Source: Sphingosinicella sp. LHD-64
Lineage (GTDB): Bacteria; Pseudomonadota; Alphaproteobacteria; Sphingomonadales; Sphingomonadaceae
Length of the DNA stretch: 64,000 nt
Assembly: GCF_031157375.1 (NCBI RefSeq)
Contig: NZ_JAVIFV010000005.1
Span: forward strand, 1 to 64,000
Direction of reading: 5' to 3'
Shown here: positions 48,226 to 56,850 of the stretch, piece by piece
How the letters are laid out: each line of letters starts with the position of its first letter
How positions within the stretch are numbered: position 1 is the first letter of the stretch
Made by a program: the position numbers and the translations under genes
Notes under the pieces: generated by a model
Seen by the model: only the letters and a program-made list of their open reading frames with translations
Databases searched by the model: none
Told to the model about the DNA's origin: nothing

Positions 48226-48732
48226 ATGAAGCGGCTTGTCTTGCTGGCGCCGGTCCTGGCGCTCGTCGCGGCCTGTTCGCAGGGTCCCGACACGATCCAG
48301 CCCGGCCAATGGGAAATGGCCGTGCAGATGACCGAATTCGACGCGCCCGGCGCGCCGCCCGAAGTCGCCAACCAGATGCGTGCGATGATGGCGACCGGCC
48401 AGAGCCAGACCCAGGCGCGCTGCATCACGCCGGAGGAAGCCGCCAATCCGACCCGCGGCATGATGAACCCGAGCGGCCAGGCCGAAGGGTGCACCTACAC
48501 CGAACAGACCTTCGCCGGCGGCCGCATCCAGATCGCCGGCTCCTGCCCGGTGCCCGGCAATCGCGGCACCGTGAAGACGACGATGACGGGCAGCTATACG
48601 GCGACGACGATGGAAACCCGACTCAACAGCGAGATCGACGCCGGCGCCAATGCCCCGCCGGGCGCGCCGCGCATCGTGCGCATGGGCGGCACGATGACCG
48701 GCCGCCGCACCGGCGACTGCCCCGCGGGCTAG
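48226..48732 (+). CDS. DUF3617 lipoprotein, first of three
   Basis: A 168-residue lipoprotein: lipobox LVAAC, then the DUF3617 pattern of a QPGQWEMAVQMTEFDAPGAP strand, CITPEEAANPTRGMM, CTYTEQTFAGGRIQIAGSC, and a closing TGRRTGDC. Two disulfides are likely. AAGGGGGG precedes the ATG at 48226. It is the first of three tandem paralogues; function unknown. It is divergent from uvrB. Confidence 0.85.
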   Translation: MKRLVLLAPVLALVAACSQGPDTIQPGQWEMAVQMTEFDAPGAPPEVANQMRAMMATGQSQTQARCITPEEAANPTRGMMNPSGQAEGCTYTEQTFAGGRIQIAGSCPVPGNRGTVKTTMTGSYTATTMETRLNSEIDAGANAPPGAPRIVRMGGTMTGRRTGDCPAG

Positions 48733-48741
48733 GTTCAGGAT

Positions 48742-48775
48742 CGAGGCGCCGCGCCCGCGCAGGTCCGGCGCCTCG
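48742..48775. terminator. GC-rich stem-loop between first and second DUF3617 genes
   Basis: CGAGGCGCC (48742-48750) pairs with GGCGCCTCG (48767-48775) around a 16-base loop. There is little T-run, so it may stabilise the mRNA or attenuate rather than fully terminate. Confidence 0.45.
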
Positions 48776-48839
48776 TCATATTTGCAATCCGGCGCGTGGG
48801 CGTTACGGTCCGGCCCCATAACAAAAGGGGGATGACCTG

Positions 48840-49361
48840 ATGCGCAAACTTGCCTGCATTCCGTTGTTGTTCGTGGCCGCCTGCGGGGATGGCGAGGCGG
48901 AAAAGAATGCCGCCGCCCCGGCGACGGCCGCCAGCCTCGCCGCCGGCCAGTGGGAGCTGACATCCGAGGTCACGGCCTTCCGCGCCGCCGACGGCGGCGC
49001 GCCCAGGATCGACACGCCGGTCGGCACCCGCGCGACCCAGAGCGTCTGCGTCGGCGCCGGCCAGCCGCCGATCGAATTCTTCGCCGGCGACGGCTTCACC
49101 TGCACCACCGGCGCGTCCTATATCCGCAACGGGCGGATGAACGTCACAGCCTCGTGCACGCGCGATGGCCTGGAGGGTTCGATCCAGATCATGGCCGATG
49201 GCACGTTCCAGGCCGACTCGGCCGAATTCAACCGCAATATCGGCACGATGCTGAGCACCGACGGCGACGTCGAGATCACGGCGCGGGTCGACGGCCGGCG
49301 CACCGGCGACTGCACGCCGGGCACCGAAAGCGGCGGCAACAACGCCGCGACGGCCGGCTAG
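48840..49361 (+). CDS. DUF3617 lipoprotein, second of three
   Basis: A 173-residue paralogue with lipobox FVAAC. It keeps the order AAGQWELTSEV, QSVCVGAGQPPIEFF, CTTGASYIRNGRMNVTASC, and RVDGRRTGDCTPG, but the CITPEEAA block is altered (SVCVGAG). ATG at 48840 behind GGGGGATG. The third paralogue starts 8 bp after its stop. Confidence 0.83.
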   Translation: MRKLACIPLLFVAACGDGEAEKNAAAPATAASLAAGQWELTSEVTAFRAADGGAPRIDTPVGTRATQSVCVGAGQPPIEFFAGDGFTCTTGASYIRNGRMNVTASCTRDGLEGSIQIMADGTFQADSAEFNRNIGTMLSTDGDVEITARVDGRRTGDCTPGTESGGNNAATAG

Positions 49362-49369
49362 CGGGGGAC

Positions 49370-49906
49370 ATGGGCGCGCGGGCGATCCTGCTCACCGCGC
49401 TGGCCCTGCTCGGGGGCTGCGGTGGCGAGGAGAGCCGCAACATGTCGGCCAGCGAGGTCGCCGGCGCGCTCGATTCCCTGCCGATCGAGCCCGGCCTGTG
49501 GGAGATTGCGAGCGACGTGACCGATGTCGGCGCGCCCAACCTGCCGGTCGAGGTGCAGCGGCGGATGATCGGGCCGCGGCAGCGGCTGCGCAGCTGCGTC
49601 ACGCCGGAGCAGGCGGCGCGGCCGAGCGCCGGCTTCCTCGCCGCGCGCGAGGCCGGGCAAGGCTGCAGCTATGCCGATTTCGCGATGCAGGGCGGCCGGA
49701 TGACCGGGACGATGCGCTGCGCCGAACCGGATGGTGGCGCAACGGTCGCGCGGATGGACGGCACCTATCGCCGCGACCAGTATGTGCTCAGGATGGCGAT
49801 CGAGACGCCGATGCCCGACGGCGTCACGATGCGGATTGGCACGCGGACGACCGGGCGGCGGATCGGCGCATGCGTCGATCCAGGACAGGAAGGGAATTCA
49901 GGATGA
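49370..49906 (+). CDS. DUF3617 lipoprotein, third of three
   Basis: A 178-residue paralogue with lipobox LLGGC. The family order is clear: IEPGLWEIASDVTDVGAPN, SCVTPEQAARPSAGFL, CSYADFAMQGGRMTGTMRC, TGRRIGAC. ATG at 49370 with GCGGGGG upstream. Its stop overlaps the VOC start (ATGA), so translation is coupled. Confidence 0.83.
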   Translation: MGARAILLTALALLGGCGGEESRNMSASEVAGALDSLPIEPGLWEIASDVTDVGAPNLPVEVQRRMIGPRQRLRSCVTPEQAARPSAGFLAAREAGQGCSYADFAMQGGRMTGTMRCAEPDGGATVARMDGTYRRDQYVLRMAIETPMPDGVTMRIGTRTTGRRIGACVDPGQEGNSG

Positions 49907-50307
49907 TCGGCTATGCCTGCATCGGCACCAACGACCTCGGCAAGGCGCGCGCTTTCTACGATGCCCTGTTCGGATCGATCGGCGGTCGGCGGCTGATGGA
50001 ATTCCCGGACGAGCAGGGCGGCTTCACCCTCTACGGCGTGGGCTGGGGCAAGCCCGGCGTCGCCGTGACCCGGCCCTATAACCGGGAGGCCGCCACCGCC
50101 GGCAACGGCAACATGATCGCGATCGTCATGGACAGCCGCGACAAGGTCGACGCCTTCCACGCGAAGGCGCTGGAGCTGGGCGGCACCGACGAAGGCCCGC
50201 CGGGACTGCGCACGCCGGAAGGCGACCGCGCCTTCTACGGCGCCTATTTCCGCGATCCCGAGGGCAACAAGTTCTGCGCCTTCCGGACCGGGCCGGCGGC
50301 CGGCTGA
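49903..50307 (+). CDS. VOC-family (glyoxalase/dioxygenase-like) protein
   Basis: A 134-residue vicinal-oxygen-chelate fold protein: YACIGTNDLGKARAFYDALFG opens the first beta-alpha module, and GAYFRDPEGNKFCAF closes the second with the usual metal-ligand position in D-P-E-G-N. Activity unknown; many members detoxify methylglyoxal or bind small ligands. Starts inside the stop of the third DUF3617 gene. Its stop abuts the tilS stop. Confidence 0.82.
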   Translation: MIGYACIGTNDLGKARAFYDALFGSIGGRRLMEFPDEQGGFTLYGVGWGKPGVAVTRPYNREAATAGNGNMIAIVMDSRDKVDAFHAKALELGGTDEGPPGLRTPEGDRAFYGAYFRDPEGNKFCAFRTGPAAG

Positions 50308-51267
50308 TCAGGACCGCCGCGGCGGCGCGGCCTCGAAACGCCAGGTCGCCCCGCCAACGCATTTGACGCCGCCGAGCGTCGCCGATCCGCCAGACGCCAG
50401 CGTCTCCAGCAGACGGTCGAGCTCCGGCCCTCGTGCCGCTACGCCGGGCGCGAGCCCGGCGAGGATACGCAGTGTGAGCCGTCGACGAAGCTCGCCGGGA
50501 AGGCCGTCCGTATCGAGTTGGAAGGCGTCACCGGCCCGTGTCACGCACTCGCTCAGCAAGCGCTCGGCCATCCATTCAAGCGCCGCGTCCGCCTCGGCAA
50601 GCGCCGCCGCGCTGCGGGCGACCCCGCGTCGATCGATCCAGCCGGCATCCGCCAATTGTGCGCGAAGCCGGGCGCGGTCGTAGCGCGGATCGATATTGCC
50701 GGGGTCCTGCACAGGGATAAGTCCCGCTGCCGCGACGACGGCTGCCAGCTCTTCGCGCGACCAGCCCAGGAGAGGGCGCGCGACTTTTGCCCTGTCGATG
50801 ACGGTCGTCGCCCGAACCCCGGCAAGGCCGCCCACGCCAGCGCCTCGGTTCAGCCGCATCAGCAGCGTTTCGACCTGATCGTCACGATGATGGGCGGTCA
50901 GCAGCCACCCGGCACCGGTCGCCTCCGCCCAGTGGCCGAGCAGGCGATAGCGCAGGGCACGGGCACCCGACTGTACGTTGCCCGTGATCGGCGCATCGTC
51001 GGCCAGGGTCGCGTGCGGCACGTCCAGCTCGGCGCAGACCCTCGCGACGAAGGCGGCTTCGTCCGCGCTCTCGGTGCGCAGCCGATGATCGACCGTGGCG
51101 GCCGCGATCCCCCCGGGCCGCGCGGCATGGGCGAGCAGCAGCAGCGCGAGGCTGTCGGGACCGCCCGAGATGGCGACGCCGAGCCGCCCGTCGCCCTCAC
51201 CGACAAGCGCGTCCAGATCGGCCCGAAAGCGCGACACGAGAGCAGATGGGGGCACGGCAAGGGCCAT
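50308..51267 (-). CDS. tilS: tRNA(Ile)-lysidine synthetase
   Basis: Adds lysine to cytidine-34 of tRNA-Ile so it reads AUA. The PP-loop is VAISGGPDSLALLLL, with VDHRLRTESADEAAFVARVCAELDVPHATL and LLTAHHRDDQVETLLMRLNRGAG following. 319 residues; the C-terminal region is short as in alphaproteobacteria. Start ATG at 51267 (MALAVPPS). It lies 31 bp downstream of the cpoB-like gene on the same strand; in many relatives this pair continues to ftsH, but here the next gene is a convergent VOC gene. Confidence 0.93.
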   Translation of the reverse strand: MALAVPPSALVSRFRADLDALVGEGDGRLGVAISGGPDSLALLLLAHAARPGGIAAATVDHRLRTESADEAAFVARVCAELDVPHATLADDAPITGNVQSGARALRYRLLGHWAEATGAGWLLTAHHRDDQVETLLMRLNRGAGVGGLAGVRATTVIDRAKVARPLLGWSREELAAVVAAAGLIPVQDPGNIDPRYDRARLRAQLADAGWIDRRGVARSAAALAEADAALEWMAERLLSECVTRAGDAFQLDTDGLPGELRRRLTLRILAGLAPGVAARGPELDRLLETLASGGSATLGGVKCVGGATWRFEAAPPRRS

Positions 51268-51298
51268 GCCGTATCCTATCTGCCGCGATCCGCCGCGC

Positions 51299-52204
51299 CT
51301 AGTTCGCGCTGCAGCGGGCGTCGGTGCGGGCCTGGGGCAGGCGGGTGCGGATGAAGTCGCGCATGTTCGGATAGACCTGGGCGAGCTCGTCATAGACGCG
51401 GCAGGCCTCGGTGCGCCGGTTGAGCCGCGCCAGCGACTGGCCGAGGAAATAGAGGCTGTCGGCGGCCCGGTCGCCGCGTGGATTGTCCTGATAGTTGGCG
51501 AGGAAGATGCGTGCCGCCGTCGCCGGCTTGTTGTCGTCGAGATAGGCGCGGCCCTGCAGGTTGCGCGTCCAGCTCGTCCAGCGGCTGTTCGGATATTGGG
51601 TCGCCGCCGCCTCGAGCGCGCGCTGCGCCTCGCCATATTGGCCGGCATTCCACAACCGGTAGCCGGCATTGTAGGCGGCCTCCGCCGCGTCGCCGGCCGG
51701 CGCGGGCTCTGCTGCGGGTTCGGCAGCCGGCTCGGCCGGCGGTTCTGCGGCGGGCTCTTCCGTCGGGCGGGGCGGGCGTCCAGAGGATACAGGCGCGGGC
51801 GGAGTCACGGCGACCGGCGTCGCGCCCTGCTGCTCGATCCGGTCGAGCCGGCCCCTCAAGTCGGTGCGCAGCTCGCCGAGCTGCTGCTCGAGCTGGCGGG
51901 TGCGGAAATCCTGCTCCTCGACCTGGGCGGTGAGCGAGCGCAGCTGCGCCTCGAGGGCATCGACCCGGGCGGTGAGGTTCGACAGGGCATCGGCGCCGGG
52001 GCGCCCGGCCAGATCGGGCGGCGTCTGCTGCGGCTGGATCTCGGGCTCGACGAACTGGGCGCGTCCGCCGGGGAAGACGCGGCGCTGCACGGCGCGCATC
52101 TCCTGTTCGAGACGGCCGACGCGCCGCTCGACAGGATCGCTCTGCGCCGTCGCCGGCACCGCGACGCTCGCCATCAGGACCAAGCCGAGAAGATGAAAAC
52201 GCAT
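51299..52204 (-). CDS. cpoB: Tol-Pal system protein CpoB/YbgF-like
   Basis: Periplasmic protein that links the Tol-Pal system with septal peptidoglycan synthesis. Signal peptide (LLGLVLMASVAVPATAQ), then an N-terminal coiled coil (LSNLTARVDALEAQLRSLTAQVEEQ, LEQQLGELRTDLRGRLDRIEQQ), a Pro/Glu/Ala spacer, and C-terminal TPR repeats (AYNAGYRLWNAGQYGEAQRALEA). 301 residues. Followed by tilS, a common neighbour. Pal is not in the window. Confidence 0.85.
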   Translation of the reverse strand: MRFHLLGLVLMASVAVPATAQSDPVERRVGRLEQEMRAVQRRVFPGGRAQFVEPEIQPQQTPPDLAGRPGADALSNLTARVDALEAQLRSLTAQVEEQDFRTRQLEQQLGELRTDLRGRLDRIEQQGATPVAVTPPAPVSSGRPPRPTEEPAAEPPAEPAAEPAAEPAPAGDAAEAAYNAGYRLWNAGQYGEAQRALEAAATQYPNSRWTSWTRNLQGRAYLDDNKPATAARIFLANYQDNPRGDRAADSLYFLGQSLARLNRRTEACRVYDELAQVYPNMRDFIRTRLPQARTDARCSAN

Positions 52205-52283
52205 GATTGTCCCCAGAAATCCGGATCGGTGCCGGCCACTCTATTGAACGCCGGCGCCTGTCGCCAGCCTTAAGCGGCGCCCT

Positions 52284-53129
52284 TCATGGTGTCGGCGGCT
52301 GGGCCGCGGGAGGCGTGGCGCCCGCCGGAGCGCCGGCGGCCTGAATGCGCGCCGCGATGTCCTCGGCGCGCAGGCTGACGTCCGAGATGGTGCGCTCGAC
52401 CGGGTCGATCGGGCCGATATCGCGTCCGCCGATGGTGACGCGCAGCACCTGCGGGCGCCCGGTGCGGATCACCGGTCCCTGCGCCGTCGCCGGCAGGGTG
52501 AAGGTCTGGCCCGGCGTCATGATGCCGTTGAACAGCGCCGGCCCGCCCGACGCATCGGTGATGCGCAGCCAGACTTCCTGGGTGGCGGTGAGCGTCACCG
52601 GCTGACCGGCGAGCGCCTGTGGCGCGGCGGGCTGCTGCGGCTGCGGAATCGGCTGGGCCGGACCCTGGGCTTCGTCGAGCGGCACGCTGACGCTGGCTGA
52701 TGGTGCGCTGGTCTCGCCGCCGCCGAGGCCGCTGCGCCAGACCAGATAGCCGCCGACGAACAGTATGACGATGATGCCGACGACGATTGCCAGCGCCCGC
52801 GGCGGCACGCGGGCCGGATCGGCCGGCTCGTAATATTCCGCGGCCGGGGCGCGGCTCCGGAGGCCGCCGAGCCGGTCGCGGACCTCGCGGCTAACCTCGG
52901 CGCCGTCGAGCCCGACGGCGTTGGCATAGGCGCGCGCGAAGCCGATGCTGTAGGTGACGGCGGGCAGCGCGTCCCATTCCTCGTTCTCGATATGCTGGAG
53001 ATGGCGGATCGGAATGCGGGTCTGGCTCGCGATCTGCTCGAGCGGGATGCCGCTCGCTTCGCGCGCCTCCTTCAGGCGCTCCCCGATCGATCGGGGAGTG
53101 AACGGATCCTCGAGGCCCTCTTCCGCCAT
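52284..53129 (-). CDS. RodZ-like helix-turn-helix membrane protein
   Basis: A 281-residue bitopic protein: N-terminal HTH (SIGERLKEAREASGIPLEQIASQTRIPIRHLQHIENEEWDALP), a membrane helix (ALAIVVGIIVILFVGGYLVW), a Pro/Gln-rich linker, and a DUF4115-type periplasmic domain (PVTLTATQEVWLRITDASG, FTLPATAQGPVIRTGRPQVLRVTIGG). This is the architecture of RodZ, the MreB anchor for rod shape. Start at 53129 (MAEEGLEDP). The gene lies 79 bp upstream of cpoB. Confidence 0.85.
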   Translation of the reverse strand: MAEEGLEDPFTPRSIGERLKEAREASGIPLEQIASQTRIPIRHLQHIENEEWDALPAVTYSIGFARAYANAVGLDGAEVSREVRDRLGGLRSRAPAAEYYEPADPARVPPRALAIVVGIIVILFVGGYLVWRSGLGGGETSAPSASVSVPLDEAQGPAQPIPQPQQPAAPQALAGQPVTLTATQEVWLRITDASGGPALFNGIMTPGQTFTLPATAQGPVIRTGRPQVLRVTIGGRDIGPIDPVERTISDVSLRAEDIAARIQAAGAPAGATPPAAQPPTP

Positions 53130-53236
53130 CTGTCGATGCCGCTCCTCAAACCGGGGCTGCTGAATGGGTGCAAGCCATCGGCGGAAGCGGTGGTCGATGT
53201 CAACCGCCCGCGGGGTCCATAGCGAAGGAAACTTGG

Positions 53237-55510
53237 TTAACCGACCGCGATACCGTTCTTTTCCGCCCAATCGCCGAGCGCGGCGCGCATATTCTGCGGC
53301 GGTTCTTCCAGCAGGCTGCCGACGAACGCCATCGCCGCGGCACGGTCCAGCGTACGGATCATCGCCTTGATCGGGCCGACTGCGACCGGTGTGATCGACA
53401 GGCGCTTGACGCCGATGCCGATCAGCGCGAGCGCCTCCAGCGCCCGCCCGCCCATCTCGCCGCATACGCCGATCGGCACGCCATGCGCGTCGGCTTGTAT
53501 GACGACCCGCTTGAGGAAGCGCAGGATCGCCGGCGAGAGCCAGTCGTAACGCTCGGCCAGCGCCGGATTGGAGCGGTCGGCGGCGAACAGGAACTGGGTG
53601 AGATCGTTGGTCCCCACCGACAGGAAATCGAGCCGGGGCAGCAGCACGTCGAGCATCTCGGCGAGCGCGGGCACCTCGAGCATTGCGCCGTAGCGGATCT
53701 GGGTCGGAAGCTGCTTCCTGCGGTCGGCGAGCCAGGCGCGCTGCTGCTCGACCAGCGCCCTGGCCTCGTCGAACTCCCATGGCTCCGAGACCATCGGGAA
53801 CATGACGTCGAGCTCGCGCCCGGCCGCCGCCTCGAGCAGCGCGCGCGCCTGCGCCTTCATCAGCGTGTCGCGATCGAGCGCGAGCCTCAAGGCCCGCCAG
53901 CCCATGGCGGGGTTCTCCTCGCCATTCTCGCTGGCGCGCAGATAGGGAAGCTGCTTGTCGCCGCCGACGTCGACGGTGCGGAAGATGACCGGCTTGTCCC
54001 CCGCCGCCTCCAGCACCGAGCGGTAGAGCCGCTGCTGGCTCTCGCGCCGCGGAAGAGTAGCAGAAACAAGGAACTGGAACTCGGTCCGGAACAGACCGAT
54101 GCCGTCGGCGCCGACCGCGTTCAATGCGGCGACATCGTCGCGCAGGCCGGCATTGACCATCACCGAGAGGCGTACGCCATCCGTCGTGACCGGCGGAAGA
54201 TCCTTGGCGGCAGCATATTCGGCGCGGCGCTTCTGACTGGCGGCGAGTCTCGCGTCGAACGCCTCGTGCACCGCCTGGGTCGGCCGCGCGAAGGCGACGC
54301 CCTCGCCGCCATCCAGGAGGACGAGGTCGCCCTCGGCGATCTGCTGACGAACATTGCGCACGCGGCCGATCACGGGGATCCCCATGGCGCGCGCGACGAT
54401 CGTGACATGGGCGGTCAGGGACCCTTCCTCCAAAATCACACCCTTCAATTTGCGCCGGTCATATTCGAGCAGCTCGGCCGGTCCCAGGTTGCGCGCGATC
54501 AGCACGGCGTCCTGCGGCAGGCCGGCCTGGGCGGCGGTGCCGAGCTGGCCGGAGACGATCCTCAGGAGCCGGTTCGACAGATCGTCAAGATCGTGCATCC
54601 GGTCTGCAAGCAACGGGTCGCTGATCTGGCGCATGCGCTGCTGCATGCGCTGACGGACGCGCTCGATCGCCGCCTCGGCGGTCAGGCCGGAATCGATCGC
54701 CTCGTTGATCCGGCGCGACCAGCCCTCGTCATAGGCGAACATTTTGTAGGTCTCGAGCACCTCCTGATGCTCGCCGACCGTGCCGAACTCGGCCTGGCCG
54801 GTCATCGCGTCGATCTGCTCGCGCATCCGGCCGAAAGCGGAAACGACGCGGTGGCGCTCCGCCTCGATATCCTCGGCGACGGTATGCTCGATGAGGACGC
54901 GCGGCTGGTGATAGACCGCATGGCCCTTCGCCATGCCGATGACGAGCCGCTGGCCGGTGAGCCGGGCCATGCCGGAATCCCGGTTCTCGCCGGCCGCGGC
55001 GCTGGCGCGGTCGGCCAGGCCCGCATTGGCGATCAGCTCGGACAGCACCATCGCGACGGTCTGCAAGGCCTCGATCTCGAGCTCGTCATAGGCGCGCGGA
55101 TCGGCATGCTGGACGGCGAGCACGCCGATCGCCCGCTCCTTGCGGATGATCGGCACGCCGGCGAAGCTGTGGAACAGCTCCTCGCCCGTCTCGGGCCGGT
55201 AGGCGAATTCGGGGTGGCCGGCCGCCTCGGCGAGGTTGAGCACCGCAACCTCGCGCGCGATCGTGCCGACCAGGCCTTCGCCCTGCGCAAGCTTGGTGAC
55301 ATGGACCGCCTCCTGCTTGAGGCCGACCGTGGCGAACAGTTCCAGGACGCCGTCGCGCAGCAGGTAGATCGAGCAGACCTCGCTCGCCATCGCCTCGGCG
55401 ATGATCTTCACCACCTTGTTGAGCTTGGCCTGCGCGCCGAGCTTGGAGGCCATCACGTCATGAAGGCCCGTCAGGATCTCCCGGGCGGACGTGGCGGACT
55501 GGGTGGGCAT
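53237..55510 (-). CDS. ptsP: PTS EI-Ntr (phosphoenolpyruvate--protein phosphotransferase with GAF domain)
   Basis: First enzyme of the nitrogen-related PTS, which controls nitrogen, potassium and storage responses through NPr and EIIA-Ntr. The N-terminal GAF domain (residues ~20-150) is followed by the EI core: the phospho-histidine site GSLTAHVTIVARAMGIPVIG, the PEP site GIGLFRTEFQFL, and the C-terminal TIM barrel (SVGTNDLTQFLFAADRSN, GVCGEMGG). 757 residues, typical of PtsP. EI-Ntr genes usually lack nearby sugar EII genes, as here. Confidence 0.94.
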   Translation of the reverse strand: MPTQSATSAREILTGLHDVMASKLGAQAKLNKVVKIIAEAMASEVCSIYLLRDGVLELFATVGLKQEAVHVTKLAQGEGLVGTIAREVAVLNLAEAAGHPEFAYRPETGEELFHSFAGVPIIRKERAIGVLAVQHADPRAYDELEIEALQTVAMVLSELIANAGLADRASAAAGENRDSGMARLTGQRLVIGMAKGHAVYHQPRVLIEHTVAEDIEAERHRVVSAFGRMREQIDAMTGQAEFGTVGEHQEVLETYKMFAYDEGWSRRINEAIDSGLTAEAAIERVRQRMQQRMRQISDPLLADRMHDLDDLSNRLLRIVSGQLGTAAQAGLPQDAVLIARNLGPAELLEYDRRKLKGVILEEGSLTAHVTIVARAMGIPVIGRVRNVRQQIAEGDLVLLDGGEGVAFARPTQAVHEAFDARLAASQKRRAEYAAAKDLPPVTTDGVRLSVMVNAGLRDDVAALNAVGADGIGLFRTEFQFLVSATLPRRESQQRLYRSVLEAAGDKPVIFRTVDVGGDKQLPYLRASENGEENPAMGWRALRLALDRDTLMKAQARALLEAAAGRELDVMFPMVSEPWEFDEARALVEQQRAWLADRRKQLPTQIRYGAMLEVPALAEMLDVLLPRLDFLSVGTNDLTQFLFAADRSNPALAERYDWLSPAILRFLKRVVIQADAHGVPIGVCGEMGGRALEALALIGIGVKRLSITPVAVGPIKAMIRTLDRAAAMAFVGSLLEEPPQNMRAALGDWAEKNGIAVG

Positions 55511-55561
55511 GGCCGAGCGCTATCAGAAAGCGCGGGTGGTTTCCAATGCGTGGGTGAGGAT

Positions 55562-55951
55562 TTAACGGGGCAGGCCGACGCCGCCGACCGGCTCGGTCTC
55601 GGTGCCGTTCTCGAAGCCGGCGATAAGCGGCCGCGCCCGCGCGATGGTCGCGCGTACCGACGGGAGCTGCAGCGAGGCGGCGTGGCTCTCGCGCCGGTCC
55701 CAGACCTCGGTGATCCAAATTCCGTCCGGGTCGCCCGGATCCCTGGCGACCACGTAGGAGAGGCAGCCCGGCATCGCCTCCGTGCCTTCGAGAAGCAGGG
55801 CGATCAACGCGTCGCGCTCGCCGGCCACTGCTCTCATCTTGCCGATCAGTCCGAACATGCCTGGTCCCCCTCTCGTCTGTGCGAAGGCCGGAACTCCCGC
55901 CAGAGTGAGCGCCAGGCCACCCGCCAGAACCTCGCGCCGCGCCAACATCAT
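55562..55951 (-). CDS. Exported antibiotic-biosynthesis-monooxygenase-type (ABM) protein
   Basis: A 129-residue protein with a twin-arginine-like signal (MMLARREVLAGGLALTLAGVPAFAQ). The mature domain (MFGLIGKMRAVAGERDALIALLLEGTEAMPGCLSYVV, DGIWITEVWDRRESHAASLQLPSVRATI) is the small ABM/YgiN alpha-beta barrel, which binds quinones or heme in some members. Start ATG 55951 behind CGGAGG. It lies 51 bp before ptsP with the same direction reversed, i.e. upstream of it. Confidence 0.83.
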   Translation of the reverse strand: MMLARREVLAGGLALTLAGVPAFAQTRGGPGMFGLIGKMRAVAGERDALIALLLEGTEAMPGCLSYVVARDPGDPDGIWITEVWDRRESHAASLQLPSVRATIARARPLIAGFENGTETEPVGGVGLPR

Positions 55952-56061
55952 AGACCCGACCTCCGATTCCGGATGGCTAGCACTGCGGCCGGACCGCCGC
56001 CACAGCCGGCTGCATGTCAAGCCGCGTGCATCGGGCGCGCGGGATTGATAGTCAGCGCTCG

Positions 56062-56754
56062 ATGCGACTCCACGCCGGCCTCCTCTCCCTCGCCCTGCTT
56101 GCGGGCTGCGCCGGCCATGTCGCAGACTATGTCGGCCCACGATCGACCATCATCACGCCGCAGCTCGTCCGCTACGGCTACACCGTCGTCGAAACGCGCT
56201 GCGTCGGCGAGACGCTGGGGCGGACGGTCCGACCGGGGCGGCTGCGCGACCTTGCGGCCGCCGCGGGCGCGGTCAACCGCGGCTTTTACAACCCCGCCGA
56301 ATTGGGCGTGCGCGATCTGGTCTGGGTCGCGACCACGATCGGTAGCCGTACCCGCTCCGCACTCGAGCAGGCCAATCGCGACTGCGGCGTCGCGGCTGAG
56401 CCCGCGCAGCCACCGGTCGTGGCGGTCGCCGCGCCGCCGCCGGTGCCGCCCGCCGCCTGGCTCAATCTCGGCGCGGCAGGATCGGGCCAGTCGATCGCCG
56501 TCGATGCCGCGACGATCGAGCGGACCGAGGGGCGGCGAGCCGCCTGGTTCCGGCTGACCGATCCCGGTGCCGATCCCAGCCCCGACCTCTTCCATCTCGT
56601 TGTCGATTGCGGCGCGCGCACGATTGACGCGACCGAACGGCGGCGGATCGGCGCCGACGGTTCGGTCGTGGAGCGGCGCGAATATCCGAGCAACCCGCTG
56701 CCGGTAGAAGACGACACCGTGATGCAGATCGCCTGGATGTCGCTCTGCACCTAA
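56062..56754 (+). CDS. Lipoprotein, unknown function
   Basis: A 230-residue lipoprotein: lipobox LLAGC. The first half (TPQLVRYGYTVVETRCVGETLGRTV, RLRDLAAAAGAVNRGFYNPAEL) contains two cysteines, and the second half begins after a Pro-rich linker (VVAVAAPPPVPPAAWL) with a domain FHLVVDCGARTIDATERRR...DTVMQIAWMSLCT. The second half looks like a surface-exposed beta fold. I do not recognise a family. Start ATG 56062. Followed by a palindromic repeat. Confidence 0.72.
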   Translation: MRLHAGLLSLALLAGCAGHVADYVGPRSTIITPQLVRYGYTVVETRCVGETLGRTVRPGRLRDLAAAAGAVNRGFYNPAELGVRDLVWVATTIGSRTRSALEQANRDCGVAAEPAQPPVVAVAAPPPVPPAAWLNLGAAGSGQSIAVDAATIERTEGRRAAWFRLTDPGADPSPDLFHLVVDCGARTIDATERRRIGADGSVVERREYPSNPLPVEDDTVMQIAWMSLCT

Positions 56755-56761
56755 CCCCTGT

Positions 56762-56844
56762 CGTCATTGCGAGGAGCGAGGCGACGAAGCAATCCAGACT
56801 GCCCCGGCGCTGCATTGGATTGCTTCGCTTCGCTCGCAATGACG
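56762..56844. repeat. Palindromic intergenic repeat, cgtcattgcgag family, copy 2
   Basis: An 83-bp element with the same ends as the copy at 23356-23438: it opens CGTCATTGCGAGGAGCGAGG and closes ...CGCTCGCAATGACG. Internal AAGCAATCCAG/ATTGGATTGCTT arms pair. It lies between convergent genes. Confidence 0.85.
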
Positions 56845-56850
56845 GAAGTG

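Noticed and set aside
45948-48821. A very long plus-strand open frame opposite uvrB
   Set aside because: It is a mirror of uvrB in GC-rich DNA, with Arg/Asp/Ala-rich composition and no family motifs; uvrB itself is certain.
53168-56557. A plus-strand open frame of over 1,100 codons opposite ptsP
   Set aside because: Composition and position show an antisense shadow of ptsP and neighbours; no domain is visible.
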